Below are positions 25,744 through 37,438 of a stretch of DNA of 64,000 nt, piece after piece. Both the position numbers and the translations under genes were made by a program. Every line of letters starts with the position of its first letter. The stretch's first letter is position 1. Source of the stretch: Panopea generosa. Lineage: Eukaryota > Mollusca > Bivalvia > Adapedonta > Hiatellidae. The notes below the pieces were generated by a model. The model was not told the DNA's origin and did not search any database. It saw only the letters and a program-made list of their open reading frames with translations. The DNA lies in contig CM055900.1 of the NCBI GenBank assembly GCA_029582155.1, positions 48,325,736 to 48,389,735 on the forward strand, in the 5' to 3' direction.

Positions 25744-28700
25744 TTGACTTTATTTATCGCCTGTTTTACCTTTTGGAGCAGGCGGTTGTGTGCTGTTGGA
25801 GTAAACACACACACCCCAATAATTTTCTGTGGAGCCGGATATTTTGTCCACGATTGCTGCACCGGTATTTTTGTCGAATAAATTCAAGTCACCAGACTGG
25901 TAATCTATCGCTAAAATGGCGTTCTGTGACAAAATAAATGGTGTTAATTGTCTTATGAAAACAAAAACGATAATTCATGCAACCAATATGAGTTTATGTC
26001 TCGTAAGTAGCATGCATTTTAAAACCATATGAACCCTTTACTCAATAGATACGCGTTTTCTCGCACACATCACAGAAGGCATTTGAAAACAGTGCAGGAA
26101 GAGTTCATATTGCTGACGAGCAATCTGAACACTTCCTGCACTGTTTTCCACTCTGTCAGTTTATAGAAACATAATTCACCGAATAATTAAAAAGCCTTCT
26201 ATTTTAGGTGTCCAAAGGCGCATATATATTAGAGGTGTCCAAAGGCGTATATATGAAGTAAAGGGTTAAATATTTAACTAATTTTTTCCAGAAAAAAACA
26301 TTTAATTTTGTTGTATCGATTGATGTTTAGCGCCTCTCATTTTCAGGCTTGCCGTCATTTTACTTTCCTTTTTAAAGAGTTTGGCTCGTAAACTAATATT
26401 ATTAATAACACGTATCCGAAGAGTGCCTGATTTGCCTTACTGGAAGCAAACAGACCGATAAATGTATTTTTGTAAGTTCCCCTTAAAATATTATGGCCCA
26501 AATTAAAGCCCATGGAACCGTTTTTCACAACTCTTGCATGGTACATCGTTTAAATGATCCATAGTTTTATGGAATTTTGTTAAAAATTCAGTCATTGATA
26601 TTAAGTAAGTCCATGTTAATATTTCGTTCTATTTAGCATATATGTTAACAATCAGAACGATGATCATCGGAAAAAAAATAATACACAATGCCAATTTTAA
26701 GCTAATATGTTATAGCTCAATTTTCATCACTGACATATCATATCGATTGAAGGTTGCAATAGGTGCTGTAAGTACTTTCAGACTTTCAGTCTTTTACAAT
26801 ACTGTATAAAACATTCATAAAATGGCGAGCATATGAAAATACTAGTTGTCAATTTACAATAAATGGTAAAGTTTGTTTTATACAAAATGTAATAAAATAA
26901 ATAGTTTTAATTTTTCGTTTTATGTTGTCCAGTATATTATATCATAGCTACACCATTTTAGAAGCCCCTCCCTACATTTCATGTTGAATAAGGCATATCC
27001 AGTTTTTTTCGTGGAGGTAGTTCTCAGAATGCATCGAAATGCAACCACTGTCCTACCGTGAATAAACGGCAAAATTTCTTACATATAGTTTTTGGAATGA
27101 GCGGGATTCTAACTTATGACTAATCACGTCATACGTACATCAAACAGGGCGATATCCACGTAGGTCGCATACGCATATCTTTTAAAACCGCGGCGATGAA
27201 GACCATCATAATCCGCAGAACCAATGAAGCTTCTGTAAAATAAAGCCGTAGTATGATCAAAAGCCTTTACATACTGAAATCAAAGAGTATGGCACGACCT
27301 CGTGTGTGACAATACTTAAAGGCAATCGATTGTCGCACACTTCGTCTCATATGTAATTATTGAACTGACGCGGGATGTCAATCGGACAAATCGAAGATCC
27401 AATCAGCAATCGGTATTGTTTCCAGGTCCGCCATTTTCCGTAGACAAACTAACGGTCTCTAAGTAAACACTACAGTGTATTACATTGTATTTGCTTAGAC
27501 AATTAACGTCACGTGGCTAGCGGGCTCTTGCGTCAGGTCAATTATATATGGTCGACTTTAACAAAGACACCGCAAGAACAAACCATTGAATAAAACTACC
27601 GCTGAACAGAAATGACCAAAACAGCGAGAACCCGTGAAAAGTAATAAAATAGCAGACTTAAGGACACATTGAACGCTATTACTTGTATTTTTCTATATTG
27701 TTATGTAAATCGTATACATTTCAAACAGCGATAAATAAACACTAACTAATACGTCATGATATGCACATAACCTTGTTTGATTAAACAATCGATCAGCGTT
27801 TGAACTAACTATCTAATAAGTATTACAAAATTAGAACAAGTCAACTATGGTTAAGAAAATTAAACTACGCTTACGGTTCACTCCAATATATACGTTTTTC
27901 ACCAATGTCAACCGTAACAGCATATGGCCATCTCACATTGTCTTCGACAATCGATTTCTTGTTTTGTCCAAGCAGCGATGACCTCTCAATTGCGTGACGT
28001 GCTCCATTAACAGTCCAAAAGAGGTACCTATGAAGTAAAACGCAAATACAGTAGATCTTCGTTGGCTCGAACACATCACATATGGCTCAAACCACTAAGC
28101 TGGTCCTGGCCGAATTCCTATTTCGATGCATATATATGTTAATATTTGGTATGATGTTGAACCATGCTTGTCGCGAACAACCCTAAACTAAAACGATTTT
28201 GTCCAGTTTCGTCAGGACAAACCCATCGAAGTTCTATTGTAGGCAAACATCAATAGTCAATTTCATGATTAGCAATACCCTGTACAACAAAATTTATCAT
28301 AAAAAATATGTAATCCTGGTCGGCATGAATGTATATGATACTATTGATATACATTCGATACTCATTGTGGAAGTGGTTGTTTGGTATGTTAGTTCTTAAG
28401 TAAACATGCATGAATATCTAGAGGACTATAAGGTCTACTTTTCTTTTTTACGTCTCGCTACACAGTTGTGTCCCTTTTTCTCACGAAAGCATTCTTGCTA
28501 TAGAGAAATATACTTTGAACACTTTTCTATTTGATTTTCTACAATGTTAATCCTAGACCTAAGTTTATATAGAACAAAAAAAAAAACCCAACTGTGTAGT
28601 GAGACATGGAGGAAAACATGATCAAATACTTGAAAAAGAATGATATTTGAGTGCTTGAAGATACTGCTTCATTAGAAATCAGTGGAGTTTGACAAATATT

Positions 28701-31700
28701 TGACAATATTATGGCGATAAATTGGTAACAAAGACAAGATTACAATGTCAGCTGGTTTGCTTTTCAGCAATATTGCGAAACGAGGTGCTCATTAGTGTAT
28801 GACATTAAGCAAAAGGGTATCAGTTTAATGATATTGCCAACATAGCAATGTAAATAGTATTTACAAATTGACAAATATTGTTCGGAAAGTTGACATTTGG
28901 CATTGTTTACGTTTACACTTGTTGCAGCCTAGTATAAAATCACATCTAGCCATTCATGGAATGGCTGAAACATCATGATCAAATCCTGTTGACACGTTTA
29001 AGTCATGCAAAGCGTCCAGATGTCTTGTTACATATAATTGTTTACACCAATTAATGCATATAATATCATATTGACCATGTCAGAAATGTTATCCACCCAT
29101 TCACTTTGTAATGGTCAATATAATTGTGGTTAAGAAAAGGTACATGTCTCAGTTGCCTAAATAGTTTGCAAATTGTCGAGAGTGGTCGGTTGACATTGTA
29201 TTCTGTAAGTTTGTCGACTATGTTGAAAATTCGTATCATTGTTTGTTCGGATATCTGATCTTAGTTCCTTGTTATTGCCAAGATTCAAGCTCTTACGGTA
29301 ACAAATGACTATACGTAATGTCATCAAATGCTTTTGCATTTTAAACCTTCTACTAACAACAAACGAGTCTCATCTTGTTTTGAATACTTAGTAGTACAAA
29401 TACAAACCCTATCCCATTTTGAAACTGACAAATGATTCAATTTTAATGTTGAAACAGCAATTTCAATATACGGACATATTTAACACCGAATTCATAATGA
29501 AATAAAGCATAGTACACTAGAATATCATAAACTTTTAAAGAACGTAAACATTCTAAGACAATAAAGAGTCATTTTCAAAGAGAAACATTCAGCAAAAAGG
29601 CATATAAGATACATTAATGAGACAAACGACAAAACGTCGAAATCGATTTAGCTGCTATTCATGAATTAACCCTTCACGGTTTGGACTTGAAATTGTTATC
29701 GGTATGACTATAAATTCAGAGTTCGTGAGTTTAAATCCCCGTATTCGATGATTGATATACAATAGTATGTATAATTGTATAATTGTTTCTCATCGTTGAT
29801 ACATATGGGAAGTTAGCTGATACTTGAGGAGATAAGTATGCTTGAGTATCGGTTAACCTTCCAGGATCAAAGGAGAGAGTGGTTAGGTAACTGATCGTCT
29901 GTCGGCCTTTGTGGCGCAAAATGACGCTACATATTCAAACAAAGAAACACAAATCATCTTCACAAAATGTCATTTTATTTTATAACCATTTACGTTTTTT
30001 ATTTTCCAAGAATTACTTACACCTTTATCCCTTACCCCACCGTTAATGAGGAGGGACTTTAATCCTTAAAATCACACACATGGGCAATGTTTTCGTGTAT
30101 CTTCGTTGAGTAAATATAATGTTAACGTACATAAAGCAACTCTCCAATGGTACCCGTATTTCCGTTTAGTTAACTTTTGATCAGTCATTTTTATTATTCA
30201 TTATTTATTTTACTTTGATATTAACTTGTGTAATAAGCATTATACATAGAGCAAAATAACAAAATAAATATTTTACTTTAATATTAACTTGTGTGAATAA
30301 GCATTATACATAGAGCACAATAACAAAATAGATATTTTACTTAAAGGGTGTAACCACGTGAACATCTAACAACCTTCTGAAACTAGATCACATTTATAAG
30401 TTATATATAAATATACATTTGTGTAAGATAACTAATAAATATTAAACAGAAATTATACCCGTTTAAAGGATCCACCGCGATACCTCTAGGTACGTCCAAA
30501 TGCTCGGAAAAGATATCCTTGTATTTCGTGGTATCGTTAATGGGACCACCTGGTTGCATGTAAATTGTATTCATGAGCGAGTCTGTCCAGTACAAATTGT
30601 TAGAATTCCAGTCAACTGCCAGCTGGATGAATATAAGACATACTGAGGTTTACCGGTATTGTCACATACAACATATTACATATATAAGACATCAGAATAA
30701 ACCAGTATAATAAATCACATAATACGACAATATGCTGGCAAATCTGAGAACTATCATCTAAATGCATAGCTTCAGTCCAGGGTGAGTCTATATTCATTTT
30801 TTTCATTTGTTTGATTGACTCTTGTCGTACTCCAAACCATTCACATAACACGATAATATGCTGGCCAATCTTAGAACTATAATCTAAATGCTGAGCTTCA
30901 TTCCAGGGTGAGTCTAGAATTCTTTTTTTCATTTGTTTGATTGACCCTTGTGGTACCCCAAACCATTCACATAACACAATAATATGCTGGCCAATCTTAG
31001 AGCTATAATCTAAATGCTGAGCTTCAGTCCATGGTGAGTCTAGAATCATTTTTTTCATTTTTTGGTTTGACCCTTGTGGTACCTCAACCCATTCACATAA
31101 CACGACAATATGTTGGCCAATCTTGGAACTATCATCGAAATGCTGAGCTTCAGTCCAGAGTGTGTCTAGAATCATTTTTATTCATTTTTTGGTTTGACCC
31201 TTGTGGTACGCCAACCCATTCACATAATACGACCATATGCTGACCAATCTGAGCATGTTGAGCTCCAGTTCAGGGTGAGTTTAGAATCTTTTTCATATTG
31301 CGTATGCGGATAGACTCCTCATCATTGTATGTTAGGCAGATGTTTTATCAGTTTGTTCAATTGGAAACACCATTAAATCAGTCTTCGAATTGGTTAGTTG
31401 ATTCAATGCCAATTTAAAGCGAATTTATCCATCTGGCATTCTGTGAAGTTTTCATTTCTAATTAAATCTTTCAATGTCAATATCGTTTGTTTATTGACAT
31501 GAAAGAGTGTCACTTTCGGTTATAACGAATCGCGCATCTGTTAAGATGGAGCAATGTACAAATGGAGGTTTTAAAATATTCTTTGCAATAATATATCTAA
31601 CAATCATGTTTACAGAAATTAGATATATATCCTAATAGTTGCTGAAATTCGATGCATTTATTCTTTATTAACTTCAGTAGTTATCTCTTAAGCACAAGAT

Positions 31701-34700
31701 AATTAATTCGGCTGATATAATGATTGCTATAAATGCCATGTCGGTCTGATCATGAACGTAATGGTATCAGGTTCTTCAATGATATGAAATGATAATACCT
31801 TGCATTGAATGAATATACTAAAACGAATGCCATTCATATTTCCCCATATATGACTTATAAAAGCATTATGAATACAGTTACCAAGTGCATAAGCATAATA
31901 GGAAAAAACATTAAATCAAATTTTGACAGCTCATTTCAGCATCTGACATGATAGACCCATATATTTCGTAGTAATCCAAATGACTCAAAGAACAACACAT
32001 ACTATAATTACAACAAATTACAACCAAATAACCACTTGCTTATGGCGCAAGCATAGTTACAAAACTGGACTCAGGATTTCCATTTGACTCACAAAATATT
32101 TTACCACCAGTAGCTCTCTAAACATCTAGGAAAATGGCCTGATAAACTGGCAACGCCTTGGAAATTCTCGTTTTGTACCTGTTGCTATCTGATTTTCATT
32201 GTGTTAGTAATTAACTTGAGTCCAATTAGAGTCTGAAAGGTTCTACCGGCGTCAATCAAAAACTTATTTTTGTTTTCATATATAAACATGCACTGAAAAC
32301 ACTTTGCCGCTTTCCACTTCGGTCATGGAAGGTTAACCAATACGCAAGAACACTCATGTCCTTGGTCGTATATTCAAACGTAAATTAGGTGTAAATTTCG
32401 TCTGGTTTTGAGATTCAGACACTAAACCAGACTTGATATAAATATAAACGTGGCGGTACGGGAGAAGCAAGCGATAAATTTAACAAGGCAAACGTAAATC
32501 ACAGAAACCAAAATGATCCGGCTGAAACTAGCAAGGAATCTGTTAACAATAATGTCTAGCTGTAAGTTTTGATACAAGCTTGAGGGCATATGCATGGCTA
32601 CTTGTTCTTTACCAAAAAATATGAATGATGCAGTATGTAGACAATATGTGCAACTACATGTAATTCATAGCATCACTTCCAATGAAATATATTGACAAAG
32701 AACAAAGTCATTACGCAATAACTTTGGTGATCGGGGTGCGTTCAGTTCACTTAAGCGTTTAATTTGTTTGCAAACGTTTGATAACAGAAGTTCACTGAAC
32801 GACATGTTAGATTTAAACGTTTGCTAACAGAATAAATGCCTCTGAGAGATGTTGCATGTGTTTAATCACATGACTTAATGATAAAGTGAGGGACAGCGTC
32901 GTGAGGGACATTTCGTTCGTATGGTCACCGTTTGTGATTATAAACATACTAAACATGTTTAACCGTGCTGAACACAGCCCTGTTAAGAAACGTGTTTGAA
33001 ATCTAACTTAGAAATACAAATAAATGTAACTTATGCTTGTTAAAGTTTCGTTATACACCTATTAATTTTATTTGAACAAAGATTAGTCTTTACTGATATT
33101 TGAGTCAGTATCTTGAGGTCACTGAGATACCCAAATTTGAATAGAAATACCCAGTAACGGTTTTGTATTATAGTTAATCGATTGTCAGATATTGATTGAA
33201 TGGATGGATACAAACATGTGTTATGCTAATTCTTAAACATCCTCAATTTTAGTTGAATTTAGGAAATACAATTAAACACACACCTTGAACATCCAATATT
33301 GAAACATCTATGATTTCTTTGTGTCATTTTTAGAATATGTCCACCTTTCTATCTATTACACAAAGACGGTATCTATTATTTCCACCTTTCTATCTATTAC
33401 ACAAAGACGGTATCTATTATTTTCGTCATTACTTTCCTATCAATAGAATTCGAATTAAAGATAAATGTACGTTTAAGAAAAATCAGAATTAAATCACAAG
33501 TTACTGCAAGGAATTATACCAAAAAAGTCCTTGGTTACTGTTCCATTTTGTTGTTACCTCATCATAAACATATTTGTTTTTTTTTTAATTTTGGCGCAAA
33601 CAATGCAGGTTTCACTATAAATACGCAAACATAGGTGGCGTGGTAGTATTTTAGGTTGAGCTTAACTATTTGAATTATTTACCAAATCATTCTGGTCGAG
33701 TGACATTGGTTTGCAATTTCGAAATAAAAAAATGTCGTTTTTCTAAATACATGCTTTTATTGAAATAGTGTACGTATAAAACTTACTTAAAATATCACAT
33801 AGTACTGTCTGACACCCATTTTAATGAAACATAACAAAAAAACGCTTTACTGCTTTGTTAGGGAAAACATAACACTTAAGTATGTCATTGTTAAGTAAAA
33901 TGCAGTTGTACAAAATACCTTTTTTTACAATAAATGAACATATCTGTATGAAGATTAAGAGTTCTATTATTTTTCTAAATCTGAATCTTATATTCAGTAT
34001 AAACAAATAACCGCCTCTTTACACGCATTGTTTTATTATAAACACAATCCACGTGACATAAACAGCTCACTGAGGTCTCGGAAAACATGACAATCAAGCC
34101 TCAGTTTCAGTAAAATGTTATAACTGCATTTACCTTTTTTTATGCTATTCTCAACAAACGAGTTAAAAATGCGATTTTAATTCTGTTTGGTCATTTAATG
34201 TACAATGCGTTCGACTGAGTAATGATTTATTTAGAGTGTTGAGAAATTTTAGTTGAAAAAAAATTCAGATTGAGTGAAACACAAATAACCGTAACCCTTG
34301 TAAGTATTAAGTTATTTGAAAGTTAAAAGGGAAAGCTTTGTTAAATAGAAGTAGCTGACAAAAGTATTATTGGACACAGGTTTAACACATGTGTTCAAAG
34401 TGGTCAAACCAACGAAATAGGATCAGTTGTAGTAAAATACTGCCTCGCGGCATCGGCTTGCAAAGGAGAACTCTGCCATCGATTGGTACTGTGGCTACGT
34501 TTACTCTTCCTGGTTTTAACATTCTCGAATGTGTAAACCACCATTTTGCGTCGTCTTTAATTGTTCTTTCTGAAGCCTGAGTTGTCAAAAAAATTGCGGC
34601 TAGTTTGTATTGTTTCCCTTTTCGCGCCGAATCGCTGCGTATGAACTACTATAGAAATAGTCTTTGAAACGAAATTATGTCATTATTATCAAGTCATTTC

Positions 34701-37389
34701 CTTTTAATTTTATTTCCACTGGTATATTATTTGAAAAAAATACCTACAGAAAACTTAATCATATCTGCAGCATAAACAGAACGTTTTCTCTTTGAATGAA
34801 ATAGTTGGAAATATAAGTCAAATACCGAAAAAAATATTTGTAGTGCATACGATGTTACCAACAAACAAATCGTGCGAGTTCGAGAAGACTTTTTATCGTA
34901 GTCATGACCACATATAGTCGTATACACTGCAACCAAATATATATAATAGTTGGAAAAGCGCTGCGAAATGTGCTGTATGAATGCGCGTTGCACAAGTGGA
35001 ATACATACATCGCATCGTAGATATGTATGTACATATGGTAATAGCAAGAAAGTTAAACATAAATTCACTTTTTCGAAGCTCAGAGAAATACTAGCAGCAA
35101 GTATTGTCAACAAAGACAGACGAATGTCTTGCATTGTTAACTAGATTGAAAATACATGTATACATTTATATTACATAATAATAATTTGAAGGAGTGAACC
35201 AAATATAATCAAGATAATATATCTATAGTTTATATTACCAATATAACAATACTTATTGAACGCCTCTTGTAATATGGTACTAAACAGAGGATGAAGCAGA
35301 TAAGTTTGCTTGTAATGTGACTGGTTTGTAAAATACACTTTATAAAATAGTTCTTTACCAATGTACAACCGAAACACTTAATTATGGCAGCCAGATATAT
35401 GGTATGACTATAAGATTAGTGTTAATACATAAAACAATTGTCAATGTATTAAAACAAATCATATATTAGTGATTGTGTTGAAACGATATTGTTTATCTGG
35501 TTTTATAAAACAAATCTTATTAAAATTATTGTTATTATATGTAATTACAAACATTAAAACCCTCAAGTTCCAAATAATTGCATTCCGTTTACGCTCCGTT
35601 TGCGTGCAACATATGACTATCTATATACGCTCATACATTATATTTACATGTGTATGATAAATGAAATTAAAACGGAACAAACGAGTGTTGTTTCAGATCC
35701 TGTTAAGGACAATGAAGTGCTAAATAAAGTATGACCTCTAAATTCAGTAGTGAAGTCAACGTCAATAATACGATAGTGATATATATTTTTAATTATAAAA
35801 CCCCATCCGCTTTTGTTCCCGTTCATTTGATAGACATATCATTACATTTTGCATTATGACAGCAGTCCAGTTTTGCGAGAAACAGTTCATACCATTTACA
35901 GAATTATTAAAGGCTTTAACCAACATTATATGTTACGCAGTCTATCGTGAGTTTTGTTTACGTTCTGGACAATAAATGGACTGAAACAAGTTTATACAAT
36001 GTATGAAAAATCAACACTCTTTCTAATATGATAAAGCTTTGTTGGTATTCTTATCAGCTCGGCAAATTGTACAGTTAGACATTTAATTTCATAAATACTG
36101 ATATTGCTTTGCATCTTTAAATACGATGTGTAATATCTTTTATACATATCTATTATTATTAGGCTTATATTTCCGATTCTGAATTTTTTTTCTGAATATG
36201 TTATGCTTTGAGCAGACTTAATCAGACTGTGTTTTAGCATCTGCCCAAGGATTTATGGGTAATATTTTATAGCCTAAGGTTTTTTGGATATCAGCGACAT
36301 TTTCCATTCCTCTTCTCCCTAAATCATTTAAAAGACTCGCCATTAATATATCGGTTTAATTCCATATATATTTATTAACACCAGTCAATGACACGGTCAT
36401 TAGATCAGAAGATTTGTTATAAATCGGATTCCAGTTTTAATCCATTATCTTACCGTTCTACAATGGTCTCTGATAGATGTTTCAATCCACCGTCCTTCCG
36501 CAAGTAACTGGCAAACGTTCTTACATTTTATTTTTGGAGCGAGCAAAACTCGAACCAACGACCTTAGCGGTAAGAGGTAAGCGATCTTAAAACGGCGCTT
36601 GAGCCCACTCGGCTCCGTACGACCCCTCAGTCAGAAGTTCAATAAAGGATACAATAATGCAGTCAGACATCTAATATTGAATATACCAACGAATATATAG
36701 ACAAATTTAACCTATGCATTGTAAGTTAAACTGACCTTTATGAAATCCTGTCCGATAGCGTGGTGCTGTTCGGTAAATTTCATCGCACTTTCATCGGCGG
36801 AAGAGTTGAAGTTTTCTCCGAGTTTTATTTTTTTACTGCTATAATCATACATGTAAAAATATTTTCTTTTGTAGTCAATATCACATGCTATGAGTAAGCT
36901 TTTGAGGCCCTGTAAAGAAACATAAGCTTTTTTAAAAATAATCTAGAACGGTTAAATTTTATACAAAACAGAATATTTAAAAACAGGATTTTTTTTAAAT
37001 GGCTAAAAACAAAAACAATTGTTTTAAATATACAATGCCTATATATATAAATATATATATACTCACAATATTGTATTGCCAAAAATGATATCTATTTAAA
37101 TATGCCAAAATAAGATATTGAAAAGTTATTTGCTAGCCTAAGTAAAATAGATTTCCTGCTTTAAATTGCAACATACTTTGTGACGTATTAAATGAGCCAA
37201 GAGATTTCTTTTTGATTTCAATTTGATCCGCTATACAGGTTTACACGTAATACACATGTTTCATCTTAGAAATAGTCTTAATGACGATGCAAAGGTCGTC
37301 AAACAGTATTTAAGTGCTGTCTATTTTTAAAACAGAACTTACCACTCCAATTTAAATATCGATTTTGTCTCGTTTTGGTAGATTTAACA

Positions 37390-37438
<49 letters not shown>

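Larger units (their letters stand above)
31261..36464. other. LRP-like intron 2, remainder
   Basis: Long AT-rich stretch. Apart from the items listed inside it, I found no exon that fits the gene, and exons 2 and 3 join in phase without one. Confidence 0.5.

Noticed and set aside
34727..35134. 135-codon minus-strand frame
   Set aside because: Long for this region, but I see no domain, splice context or fitting phase; hydrophobic AT-rich composition suggests chance.
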